Assembly (NCBI GenBank): GCA_017520365.1
Contig: JAFXFQ010000230.1
Location: 1-7,477, forward strand
From: Clostridia bacterium
Lineage (GTDB): Bacteria > Bacillota > Clostridia > Oscillospirales > CAG-272
DNA length: 7,477 nucleotides
Reading direction: 5' to 3'
Below are positions 1 to 7,267 of this stretch, in pieces. Under the pieces are notes generated by a model. That model ran no database searches, was not told the DNA's origin, and saw only the letters and a program-made list of their open reading frames with translations. The position numbers and the translations under genes are program-made. Position 1 is the first letter of the stretch. Every line of letters starts with the position of its first letter.

Positions 1-239
1 AGACCGGCGGTCTTTACGACTCCATCAAGGGCTACTGGATTTGCGACGGAGAGCTCTGCGGAAACGGATTCACCTTCGCAAACTACAATGCTGATGAGCT
101 TTATGACAGAGTATGTGCGGCCCTTGAGGTATACGCAGACAGAGATGCCATGAAGAAGCTTCAGCAAAAAGTAATGAAAACAGATTTTTCATGGAGTGCA
201 TCTGCAGAGCAGTATGCAGATCTGTATTACAATCTGTAA
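1..239 (+). CDS. glgA: Glycogen synthase (GlgA), C-terminal end, 5' truncated by the window
   Basis: The codon phase beginning at base 3 is open to the TAA at 237-239 and gives 78 residues. GlgA (GT5 family) transfers glucose from ADP-glucose to the non-reducing end of alpha-1,4-glucan in the cytoplasm. The fragment starts in the conserved C-terminal TGGLYD segment (family: GGL-D-TV), which lies in the nucleotide-sugar binding half of the GT-B fold. It continues with GNGFTFANY (family: G-GF-F--Y), a helix ending in a VMKTDFSW stretch (family: naM--DFSW), and SAEQYADLYYNL, the usual end of the protein. No frame break is visible in the part present. It precedes glgP by 40 nt on the same strand, so the two are probably cotranscribed. 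The identification rests on motif recall over a short piece, but the motif order is distinctive. A different GT-B starch/glycogen synthase is the only realistic alternative. Confidence 0.9.
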   Translation, partial: TGGLYDSIKGYWICDGELCGNGFTFANYNADELYDRVCAALEVYADRDAMKKLQQKVMKTDFSWSASAEQYADLYYNL

Positions 240-279
240 AATAGTAAGAATATAAACCAAAGTAAAGGAAAAACCACCA

Positions 280-2703
280 ATGAATTACAATCCCGGCGCA
301 AATGAAGTTAAAGCAAATATTGAAACAAAGCTCTCCCGTTATTTCGGATGCTCTCCCGAAGAGGCTACCAAGGAACAGCTCTATAAGGCTTGTGCTATGA
401 CTGTCAGAGATATTCTGACAGAGAAGAGACAGTCCTTTAAGCATAAGGTAAACCGCAAAGGTGCAAAGAGAGTTTACTATATGTGCATGGAGTTCCTTGT
501 AGGACGTTCTCTCAAAACAAACATCCATAACCTCTGTCTGGTAGATCAGTATACAGCCGCTCTCAAGGAGCTTGGCGTAGACCTTTCCGATCTTTACGAG
601 TGTGAGCCTGACGCCGGCCTCGGCAACGGCGGTCTCGGCAGACTGGCCGCTTGCTATATGGATTCACTCTCATCTCTTGACTATCCTGCAACAGGCTTCT
701 CTATCTGCTACGAGTACGGTCTTTTCAAGCAGAAGATCATCGAAGGTACTCAGGTAGAAATGCCCGATAACTGGCTTCCCGGCGGAGAGGTATGGCTTGT
801 TCCCAGAACAGACCGTACTTTCCGTGTACGCTTCGGCGGCCGCATCCGCGAAAAATGGAATAACGGCAGACTTGAGATCATCTATGATAACTGTGAAGAG
901 ATCGAGGCCGTTCCCTATGATATGATGATGAGCGGAGGCGACAGCGAGGCAGTTTCTCTTCTAAGACTCTGGAAGGCTAAGGATATCGATAACTTCAATA
1001 TGAACCTCTTCGCAGAGGGCGAATATTCAAGAGCTCTTGAATCCAGCGTTAATGCTGATATCATCTGTAAGGTTCTTTACCCTGCAGATAATCACTACGA
1101 CGGTAAGATCCTCCGTCTCACACAGCAGTATTTCATGGTTTCCGCATCCTGCCAGAGCATCATCCGTGACCATATGGCAGTTTACGGCACCATTGATAAC
1201 CTGCCTGACAAGGTATGCGTTCACATCAACGATACTCACCCCGCACTTTGCGTTCCCGAGTTTATGCGTATTCTTCTTGATGAGTACTGCCTTACATGGG
1301 AAAAGGCGTGGGATCTCGTTTCCAGAATGACATCCTATACGAACCATACCGTGCTTCCCGAGGCGCTTGAAACCTGGAATGAGGATCTCTTCCGTCTCCG
1401 TCTCCCCAGAATCCATCAGATCATTCACGAGATCAATGAGAGATTCTGTAAGGAGGTATGGGAGGCATATCCCGGTAACTGGAACAGAATTTCCGAAATG
1501 GCTATCCTTGCAGGCGGCGTTGTAAGAATGGCAAACCTTGCTATCGTGGGAAGCCACCATGTCAACGGCGTATCCGAGATCCACTCCGGAATCCTTAAGG
1601 ATATCACTTTCCGTAATTTCTACCGTATGTGGCCCGATAAGTTCGATAACGTAACAAACGGTATCGCTCACCGTCGTTGGCTCACATACTCCAACCCCGG
1701 CCTTGCGGGTCTTCTCAATGAGTGTATCGGTGAAGGCTATAAGAAGAACCCCACCGAGCTCAAAAACTTTGCTAAGTTCAAGGACGATCAGACTGTTCTT
1801 GACAGACTTGCAGAGATCAAGAAGGAAAACAAGGAAAGCTTTGCAAAGCATTACTACGAGAAGACAGGTATTCTCCTTAACACAGAAACTGTTTTCGACG
1901 TGCAGATCAAGAGACTTCACGAGTATAAGCGTCAGCTTCTCAATGCTATGAATATTATTGATCTGTATCTCCAGCTCAAGGACGATCCCAATGCAGACGT
2001 TCTTCCTCAGACATTTATCTTCGGTGCAAAGGCTGCTCCCGGATACAGAATGGCTAAGGAGATCATCCGCCTTATCTGGAACATCGGTGAGGATATCGCA
2101 AAGGACCCCAAGATAGCCGAAAAGCTCCGTGTCGTATTCCTTGAGGACTATAACGTAACTACCGCTGAAAAGCTTGTTCCCGCAGCAGAGCTCTCCCAGC
2201 AGATCTCTCTTGCAGGTAAGGAGGCAAGCGGTACAGGCTGTATGAAGCTTATGATCAACGGTGCCCTCACCATCGGTACGGCAGACGGTGCGAATATCGA
2301 AATGGCAGAGGAGGCAGGCGACGGCAACCTCTTCATGTTCGGTCTCACAGCTCCCGAGGTTGAAAACATCCGCTCCATGGGCTACCACAGCTCTGATTAT
2401 TACAACAGAAACGAAAGACTCCAGAGAATCGTTAACCGCTTCTCTCAGGGCTTCAACGGTCAGTCCTTCGCTCACATATCCGAGTATCTTCTCATACACG
2501 ATCCCTTTATGTGTATGGCAGACTTTGAGTCCTACAGAAAGATGCATAAGGATGTAAACGATCTGTATAAGGCAGATCCCGCAGAATGGAACAGAAAGTC
2601 TCTTATGAATATTGCAGGAGCAGGCAAGTTTGCGGCAGACCGTGCTGTAAGCGAGTACGCTGACCGCATCTGGAATATCAAGAGAATGACCGGCAAGAAA
2701 TAA
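280..2703 (+). CDS. glgP: Glycogen/maltodextrin phosphorylase (GT35), complete
   Basis: This 807-residue protein matches the usual bacterial length of about 800-830. It catalyses phosphorolysis of alpha-1,4-glucan to alpha-glucose-1-phosphate using pyridoxal phosphate, in the cytoplasm. Visible motifs in order: the glycine loop GLGNGGLGR (residues 113-121), HINDTHP (315-321), NGIAHRRWL before the C-terminal domain, KRLHEYKRQ (544-552), and the PLP site EASGTGCMK (648-656), where K656 should form the Schiff base. The protein ends with the family-typical NIAGAGKFAADR...EYADRIW region. ATG 280 is the first possible start, because an in-frame TAA lies at 253-255; AAAGGA at 264-269 is its ribosome site. 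It sits 40 nt after glgA and 18 nt before the GH13 gene. Cys654 stands where Asn is usual (GTGNMK). There is no signal peptide. Glycogen versus maltodextrin preference cannot be read from the sequence; the glgA neighbour favours glycogen. Confidence 0.97.
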   Translation: MNYNPGANEVKANIETKLSRYFGCSPEEATKEQLYKACAMTVRDILTEKRQSFKHKVNRKGAKRVYYMCMEFLVGRSLKTNIHNLCLVDQYTAALKELGVDLSDLYECEPDAGLGNGGLGRLAACYMDSLSSLDYPATGFSICYEYGLFKQKIIEGTQVEMPDNWLPGGEVWLVPRTDRTFRVRFGGRIREKWNNGRLEIIYDNCEEIEAVPYDMMMSGGDSEAVSLLRLWKAKDIDNFNMNLFAEGEYSRALESSVNADIICKVLYPADNHYDGKILRLTQQYFMVSASCQSIIRDHMAVYGTIDNLPDKVCVHINDTHPALCVPEFMRILLDEYCLTWEKAWDLVSRMTSYTNHTVLPEALETWNEDLFRLRLPRIHQIIHEINERFCKEVWEAYPGNWNRISEMAILAGGVVRMANLAIVGSHHVNGVSEIHSGILKDITFRNFYRMWPDKFDNVTNGIAHRRWLTYSNPGLAGLLNECIGEGYKKNPTELKNFAKFKDDQTVLDRLAEIKKENKESFAKHYYEKTGILLNTETVFDVQIKRLHEYKRQLLNAMNIIDLYLQLKDDPNADVLPQTFIFGAKAAPGYRMAKEIIRLIWNIGEDIAKDPKIAEKLRVVFLEDYNVTTAEKLVPAAELSQQISLAGKEASGTGCMKLMINGALTIGTADGANIEMAEEAGDGNLFMFGLTAPEVENIRSMGYHSSDYYNRNERLQRIVNRFSQGFNGQSFAHISEYLLIHDPFMCMADFESYRKMHKDVNDLYKADPAEWNRKSLMNIAGAGKFAADRAVSEYADRIWNIKRMTGKK

Positions 2704-2721
2704 TTTTTTTGGGGAAAACAG

Positions 2722-4590
2722 ATGCTTGTAAAGCTCAATCATGAATTTTCGGATAATACCGAAATCAAGCTTGAAAAATTTACAGACGGGAAAAACGCTT
2801 CGCATTGCGGAGCGTTTTCCCGCGCCCGAATACTGGATTTTAAAGTGACTGCGCCGAGAAGCTGCGGCGTTCGCGATGTAGTTCTTCGCCTTTCGCACGA
2901 TGGCGAAAAGGACTGCGACTACCCATTCGAATCCCTGGGTGGAGGAGAGTTCAGTCTCAGTCTTGATCTTTCGCGCATTGGCGAAGGATTATATTGGTAT
3001 ACGGTTCTCTTTTTGAGAGGAGAGGATACCCTCTTTGCATCCTCAATTGATAACGTAAACTATAAGCTGATCCCAAAGGAAGGTAATCGCTTCAGACTTC
3101 TTGTTTATGAAGAGGATTTTACAACACCGCAGTGGTTTCACGGCGGTACCATGTACCAGATCTTTCCCGATAGATTCTTCCGCTCCGGTCGTTCACCCCA
3201 AAGGGAGGATGCGGTGTATGAAAACGACTGGTACGCCCCCATTTCTCAGTACGGTCTCTATCCTGGTGCTGCCGTGAAAAATAACCTTTTCTACGGCGGC
3301 GACCTATACGGAGTTGCCGAGAAGCTGGATTATCTTTGCGAGCTTGGTGTTACCGTAATATATCTTAATCCTGTTTTCAAGGCGTATTCAAACCACAAAT
3401 ACGATACCGGAGACTATACAGAAATAGACCCTTGCCTCGGAGGAAGAGAGGCCTTTGAGCTTCTTCTCAGTGAGGCAAAAAAGAGAAACATCCGTGTCAT
3501 CCTGGACGGAGTATTTAATCATACGGGTGATGACAGCCTTTATTTTGACAGATACCGCCACTATAACTCAGAAAAGGGACACGGCGGTGCTTATAAGGAC
3601 CCTGACTCCCCATACCGCAGCTGGTACTCTTTCGGTGAGGACGATGAGACCTATCTCTCCTGGTGGGGGATCAAGATCCTTCCAAAGCTCAATCACAAGG
3701 ACGAAAATTGTCGCCGCTACTTCACAGGTGAGAATGGTATTGGCGCAGAATATGTGAAGCGGGGCACCGGTGGATGGCGACTTGACGTTGCGGACGAGCT
3801 TTCCGACGATTTTCTGGATGAATTCCGCGCAACGGTAAAGGCGGCAGATCCGGAGGCTGTCATAATCGGCGAGGTTTGGGAAAATGCTGCCGATAAGATC
3901 GCATACGGCAAGAGAAGAAGATATTTCAGAGGCCGACAGCTTGACAGCGTAATGAATTATCCCTTCCGCACTGCCTGCATCAATTTTTTGAAGACAAAAA
4001 ACGGCAAGGCCTTTGCAGAGACCTTGACGGAGATCTATTCATCTTATCCAAAGTGCTGCTGTGACAGCCTTATGAATATTCTTGGCACCCACGATACTGA
4101 CAGAATATTGACCGTTCTCGGAGACGGCAGATATCAGGGAATGTCCAACCACACACTCTCTACCCACAAAATGATAGATAATGAGTACGATAAGGGTGTC
4201 CGACTTCTGAAGGCCGCATCCACTATTCAGTATACTGTATACGGCGTACCCAGCCTTTACTACGGAGATGAGGCAGGTGTGGAGGGAGGAAGAGATCCCT
4301 TCTGCCGCCGAACATATCCCTGGGGACATGAGGACATAGGGTTGCTGTCACACTATAAGAGTCTTGGTCAGCTTCGTCGCGACCCTGTGTTTGCTGAGGG
4401 CGATTTCAGAGTCCTTGAAAGCGGTGTTGGATTCATTGCCTATGAGAGAGTCCTCGGAGATAAGCGTATTACTGTTATCTCAAACGTAACGGGTACCGAT
4501 GTGGAAACACAGTACAGAGGCAGGGATATGATGAGCGGTGAAGAATTTGACGGTACCGTTCCTGCAATATCCACTGTCGTCATAGTATAA
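2722..4590 (+). CDS. GH13 alpha-glucanase, neopullulanase/cyclomaltodextrinase type, cytoplasmic
   Basis: This 622-residue protein hydrolyses alpha-glucans or maltodextrins. Residues 1 to about 135 look like a beta-rich N-terminal domain, as in CBM34-bearing neopullulanases. The (beta/alpha)8 barrel begins at MYQIFPDRFF. Conserved regions in order: DGVFNH (262-267), LPKLN (320-324, close to the MPKLN fifth region typical of the neopullulanase subfamily), GWRLDVADE (351-359, nucleophile D355), IIGEVWE with acid/base E384, and GTHDTDR with the transition-state stabiliser D458. All three catalytic residues are present. A short beta domain closes the protein. There is no signal peptide, so it should act inside the cell on glycogen limit dextrins or imported maltodextrins. 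ATG 2722 is the only Met start between the in-frame glgP stop and the conserved region; GGGGA at 2711-2715 is the ribosome site. The 18-nt gap implies cotranscription with glgP. Exact specificity (alpha-1,4, alpha-1,6 or cyclodextrin) is unresolved. Confidence 0.9.
   Translation: MLVKLNHEFSDNTEIKLEKFTDGKNASHCGAFSRARILDFKVTAPRSCGVRDVVLRLSHDGEKDCDYPFESLGGGEFSLSLDLSRIGEGLYWYTVLFLRGEDTLFASSIDNVNYKLIPKEGNRFRLLVYEEDFTTPQWFHGGTMYQIFPDRFFRSGRSPQREDAVYENDWYAPISQYGLYPGAAVKNNLFYGGDLYGVAEKLDYLCELGVTVIYLNPVFKAYSNHKYDTGDYTEIDPCLGGREAFELLLSEAKKRNIRVILDGVFNHTGDDSLYFDRYRHYNSEKGHGGAYKDPDSPYRSWYSFGEDDETYLSWWGIKILPKLNHKDENCRRYFTGENGIGAEYVKRGTGGWRLDVADELSDDFLDEFRATVKAADPEAVIIGEVWENAADKIAYGKRRRYFRGRQLDSVMNYPFRTACINFLKTKNGKAFAETLTEIYSSYPKCCCDSLMNILGTHDTDRILTVLGDGRYQGMSNHTLSTHKMIDNEYDKGVRLLKAASTIQYTVYGVPSLYYGDEAGVEGGRDPFCRRTYPWGHEDIGLLSHYKSLGQLRRDPVFAEGDFRVLESGVGFIAYERVLGDKRITVISNVTGTDVETQYRGRDMMSGEEFDGTVPAISTVVIV
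2747..2990 (+). repeat. Cluster of short inverted repeats inside the 5' part of the GH13 gene
   Basis: Five potential hairpins fall within 244 coding nucleotides. (a) TTTCGG/CCGAAA at 2747-2752 and 2759-2764. (b) The strongest: 2787-2799 pairs with 2811-2822 with one bulged A, continued inward by a T.G pair and CGC/GCG around loop ATT. (c) CGCCG/CGGCG at 2852-2856 and 2865-2869. (d) CCTTTCGC at 2889-2896 with 2903-2911, one bulge. (e) 2966-2974 with 2981-2989, containing TTCGC/GCGAA. None is followed by a T tract on the plus strand, so they are not ordinary terminators. They encode part of the poorly conserved N-terminal domain. Whether they act in RNA or only reflect base composition is unknown. 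Confidence 0.5.
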
Positions 4591-4595
4591 TGATC

Positions 4596-4624
4596 TTGCA
4601 AAGGCTAAAAACCTTTGTTATAAT
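4596..4624 (+). promoter_or_regulatory. Sigma-A-type promoter with extended -10, upstream of the HAD gene
   Basis: A -35-like TTGCAA (4596-4601, 4 of 6 consensus bases) is followed by a 17-nt spacer and a perfect TATAAT (4619-4624). The preceding TG at 4616-4617 makes an extended -10 (TGTTATAAT). The predicted start of transcription is near 4631, giving a leader of about 20 nt. It lies in the 59-nt gap after the GH13 stop, the widest gap between the co-directional genes. It probably drives the HAD gene and aspS. A CAAAGG-N7-CCTTTG inverted repeat (4599-4604 and 4612-4617) lies between and partly over the two elements and could be an operator. Confidence 0.65.
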
Positions 4625-4649
4625 TAGTTAAAATTGGATGTAATTCTTT

Positions 4650-5300
4650 ATGAAAAGATTCAATCTTGCAATATTTGATATGGACGGAGTCCTGGTTGAC
4701 TCCGAGAAGGCCTTTAAGCACGCCTGTCAGGATGCACTCCTTCAGTGGGGTGTTAAGGCAGAAAGGGAAGAGTTCACTCCCTATACGGGTATGGGTGATA
4801 TCCTTTACATAGGAGGTGTTTCTGAAGCTCACGGGGTACCCTACTGCCTTGAAATGACAGACGTATCCTACAAGCTCTATGCAGAATACGCCAAGAATGA
4901 GCTTTGCGTCCTTCCCTGGAGCCGCAGTATTATAGAGTCACTGCATAATGCAGACTACGATATTGCCGTTGCATCGTCTGCAGGACTTTTCAAGGTTGAG
5001 ACAAATCTTAACTGTGTCGGTGTAGATACCGCTCTGTTCAAGGCTATCGTTACGGGTAGCGACGTGGAAAAGAAAAAGCCCGCTCCCGATATCTTTTTGA
5101 AGGCGGCTGAAATGTGCGGGGAAGATCCTGCAGCCTGCCTCGTTTTCGAGGATGCCATCTCAGGAGTGAAGGCGGCAAAGGCGGCAGGAATGTTTGCCGT
5201 TGCGGTGACCACCTCCTTTAGTGAAGCAGAGCTTTATGAGGCCGGAGCAGACTTTGTTTGCGACGACCTTATGGTAGCCTTTGAAAAATTCTTTGTTTAA
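4650..5300 (+). CDS. HAD-superfamily sugar-phosphatase/phosphoglucomutase-like protein
   Basis: This 216-residue protein is the normal length for the beta-phosphoglucomutase-like, subfamily IA HAD group. Motif I is FDMDGVLVDSE, with nucleophile D10 and general acid/base D12. Motif II is VASSA, with S109. Motif III is the lysine of KKPAPD (K143). Motif IV is VFEDAISG, with E167 and D168 for magnesium. Residues about 16-85 form the small helical cap. Its cap reads YTGMGDILYIGGVSE and lacks the G-x-S-R signature I associate with true beta-phosphoglucomutase, so a small-molecule phosphatase is more likely; the substrate is unknown. It is cytosolic. ATG 4650 is the first usable start because an in-frame TAA lies at 4641-4643. 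The ribosome site is weak (GGATG, 4636-4640). It has its own promoter and is followed by aspS after 28 nt. Confidence 0.88.
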   Translation: MKRFNLAIFDMDGVLVDSEKAFKHACQDALLQWGVKAEREEFTPYTGMGDILYIGGVSEAHGVPYCLEMTDVSYKLYAEYAKNELCVLPWSRSIIESLHNADYDIAVASSAGLFKVETNLNCVGVDTALFKAIVTGSDVEKKKPAPDIFLKAAEMCGEDPAACLVFEDAISGVKAAKAAGMFAVAVTTSFSEAELYEAGADFVCDDLMVAFEKFFV

Positions 5301-5328
5301 TTTTTACTCTATATAGAAGGAAAAAGCT

Positions 5329-7119
5329 ATGGAAATTTTTGAAAGAAACGATAAGCGCACTCATTATTGTGCAACACTTTCTGCCGCTAATATCGGAGAG
5401 AGAGTAACCGTTCTCGGCTGGTGCCAGAGACAGAGAGACCTTGGCAGCCTTATCTTTATCGACTTGAGAGACCGCACAGGTATCGTTCAGCTTGCTTTTG
5501 ACGATAACACTGACCGTGATATCTTCCAGAAGGCATTTACCACAAGAAGTGAGTACGTTCTTTGCGCTAAGGGTACAGTTCGTGCCCGTGGCGAGGGCGC
5601 TGTCAACAAGAATCTCCCCACAGGTGAGATCGAGGTTGCGGTAGACGAGTATAAGGTCCTTTCTCAAGCCCTCACCCCTCCTTTCCCCATCGTTGAGAAT
5701 TCCGAAACAAACAGCGAAACAAGACTTACATACCGTTATCTTGACCTTCGCCGTCCCGATATGCAAAGAAACATCTTTGCTCGCAGTGAGATCACAAACA
5801 TCGCAAGAAACTACTTCCGCGATCAGGGATTTATAGATATCGAAACACCTATCCTTATCAAGCCCTCTCCCGAAGGCGCACGTGACTATATCGTGCCCTC
5901 CAGAGTTCACCCCGGTTGCTTCTACGCTCTTCCTCAGTCTCCCCAGCTTTATAAGCAGCTCCTCATGTACTCCGGCTTTGACCGTTACATCCAGATCGCG
6001 CGTTGCTTCAGAGACGAGGACCTGAGAGCTGACCGTCAGCCTGAGTTCACCCAGATCGACCTTGAAATGTCCTTTGCAGATGAAGAGGATATCATCGCAG
6101 TAAACGAGGGCTTTATAAAAAAGGTTTTCGAGGACTTTATGAAGCTTCCTCTTGAGACTCCCTTCAAGAGAATGACATATGCAGAGGCTATGGAGCGATT
6201 TGGCTCCGATAAGCCCGATACCCGCTTTGGCCTTGAGCTTTGCAATATCTCCGATCTCGTGGCAGGCTGCGGCTTTGGCGTATTTGCTAACTGTGTTGCA
6301 GGCGGCGGTAGCGTTCGCGCTATCAACGTTCCCGGCGGTGCTAAGATGGCCCGTAAGGAGATCGATTCTCTCGTAGAGTTCGTTAAGACCTACGGTGCAA
6401 AGGGTCTTGCATGGTATAAGAACGCAGAGGGCGGCGCATCCTCTTCCTTCGCAAAGTTCCTTTCCGAGGACGATGTTGCGGCTATCCTTTCAAAGACAGA
6501 GTGCAACGTAGGAGACCTTCTCCTTGTAGTTGCAGACAAAAACTCCGTCGTATTTGACTCCCTTGGCGCACTTCGTTGCGAGGTTGCAAAGAGAATGGGA
6601 CTTATTGATAAGTCCAAGTTCAATTTCCTCTGGGTAACAGAGTTCCCCCTCTTCGAGTATGACGAGGAGGACGGCCGCTTCTATGCGAAGCACCATCCCT
6701 TCACTATGCCCATGGAAGAGGATATGGATAAGATCGATACTGATCCCGGTTCTGTTCGTGCCCGTGCATATGACTGCGTTCTTAACGGTACAGAGCTTGG
6801 CGGCGGCTCTATCAGAATCCATACAACAGAGCGTCAGACAAAGATGTTTGAAACTCTCGGCATCGATGCAGAGACTGCAAACGAGAAATTCGGCTATCTC
6901 CTTGAAGCATTCAAGTACGGTGTACCTCCTCACGGCGGCCTTGCATTTGGTCTTGACAGACTTGTAACTTTACTTCTCGGCCTTGAGGATATCCGAGAGG
7001 TTATCGCATTCCCAAAGGTTCAGAATGCATCAGAGCTTATGTCCAAGTGTCCCGCTCCCGGAGATCCTAAGGCACTTGAAGAGCTTTGCATCTCCGTAAA
7101 CATCCCTGAGAAGGAATAA
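5329..7119 (+). CDS. aspS: Aspartyl-tRNA synthetase, bacterial type, complete
   Basis: AspRS charges tRNA-Asp with aspartate using ATP; it is a class II synthetase acting as a cytosolic dimer. The 596 residues match the usual bacterial length of about 590. The N-terminal OB-fold anticodon domain includes the RDLGSLIFIDLRDRTGIVQ stretch. The catalytic domain has PSPEGARDYIVPSR and YALPQSPQLYKQ, then class II motif 2 as FRDEDLRADRQPEF (227-240), where R228 should bind ATP. The bacterial GAD-type insertion follows in the middle of the protein, then GGGSIRIH and motif 3 as GLAFGLDRL (537-545) with R544. ATG 5329 is preceded by an in-frame TAG at 5314-5316 and by a good ribosome site, AGAAGGA (5315-5321). 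It follows the HAD gene by 28 nt, so it probably shares its transcript. No T-box leader fits in the gap. Discrimination between tRNA-Asp and tRNA-Asn was not resolved. Confidence 0.98.
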   Translation: MEIFERNDKRTHYCATLSAANIGERVTVLGWCQRQRDLGSLIFIDLRDRTGIVQLAFDDNTDRDIFQKAFTTRSEYVLCAKGTVRARGEGAVNKNLPTGEIEVAVDEYKVLSQALTPPFPIVENSETNSETRLTYRYLDLRRPDMQRNIFARSEITNIARNYFRDQGFIDIETPILIKPSPEGARDYIVPSRVHPGCFYALPQSPQLYKQLLMYSGFDRYIQIARCFRDEDLRADRQPEFTQIDLEMSFADEEDIIAVNEGFIKKVFEDFMKLPLETPFKRMTYAEAMERFGSDKPDTRFGLELCNISDLVAGCGFGVFANCVAGGGSVRAINVPGGAKMARKEIDSLVEFVKTYGAKGLAWYKNAEGGASSSFAKFLSEDDVAAILSKTECNVGDLLLVVADKNSVVFDSLGALRCEVAKRMGLIDKSKFNFLWVTEFPLFEYDEEDGRFYAKHHPFTMPMEEDMDKIDTDPGSVRARAYDCVLNGTELGGGSIRIHTTERQTKMFETLGIDAETANEKFGYLLEAFKYGVPPHGGLAFGLDRLVTLLLGLEDIREVIAFPKVQNASELMSKCPAPGDPKALEELCISVNIPEKE

Positions 7120-7124
7120 TTATT

Positions 7125-7148
7125 GCGACTTTTTTGTAAAAAAGTCGC
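7125..7148 (+). repeat. A/T-core hairpin 5 nt after aspS, copy 1 of an inverted repeat pair
   Basis: GCGAC plus six T (7125-7135) pairs perfectly with six A plus GTCGC (7138-7148). The 18-nt core ACTTTTTTGTAAAAAAGT (7128-7145) occurs again, identical but inverted, at 7342-7359. After the stem comes CAAAAAACTTTAAAA (7150-7164), which also has a near-identical partner at 7315-7329. There is no T run after the stem, so termination by this hairpin alone is doubtful. It may be a dispersed 3'-end repeat or an RNA-stability hairpin. Confidence 0.7.
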
Positions 7149-7191
7149 CCAAAAAACTTTAAAAAGGCATAGCAATCGAAAAGGCAAAAGC

Positions 7192-7251
7192 CAACAAAAG
7201 AAAAGACACTAAAAATGAACTCGTTCATTTTTAGTGTCTTTTCTTTTGTTG
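7192..7251. terminator. Perfect 29-bp inverted repeat, likely bidirectional intrinsic terminator
   Basis: Bases 7192-7220 are the exact reverse complement of 7223-7251, with 2 nt between (in RNA, probably a 28-bp stem with a CUCG loop). The inner stem from GACACT (7205-7210) to AGTGTC (7233-7238) is followed by TTTTCTTTT (7239-7247). By symmetry the minus strand reads the same, so each direction has a stem plus a U-rich tail. It lies between convergent aspS and the amidohydrolase-like gene, where a two-way terminator is expected. The long perfect stem could also be the remnant of a small palindromic or MITE-like element. Confidence 0.7.
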
Positions 7252-7267
7252 ATAGATATATCGCTTA

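Noticed and set aside
227..256. Possible promoter before glgP (TTACAA, 18 nt, TATAAA)
   Set aside because: The -35 matches only about 3 of 6 bases and the A/T-rich gap makes a TATAAA likely by chance. The 40-nt glgA-glgP gap fits one operon.
2704..2710. Seven-T run directly after the glgP stop codon, as a terminator
   Set aside because: No stable stem precedes it, and the next gene starts 18 nt after the stop with its ribosome site immediately after the T run.
1027..2898. A 623-codon open frame on the minus strand, antisense to glgP and the start of the GH13 gene
   Set aside because: Its codons are exact reverse complements of the sense codons. It stays open only because the sense genes avoid TTA, CTA and TCA, and both genes share one reading phase. 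The product is Cys/Leu/Val-rich with no recognisable motif, while the sense strand encodes a full GlgP. The smaller antisense frames over the GH13, HAD and aspS genes have the same cause.
5281..5315. Possible separate promoter for aspS (TTGAAA and TATATA)
   Set aside because: The spacing of 23 nt is too long, and the -10 candidate abuts the ribosome site, leaving no room for a leader.
4591..5328. T-box riboswitch controlling aspS, as often seen for synthetase genes in Bacillota
   Set aside because: The gaps before the HAD gene (59 nt) and aspS (28 nt) are far too short for a T-box leader, and no T-box core sequence is visible.
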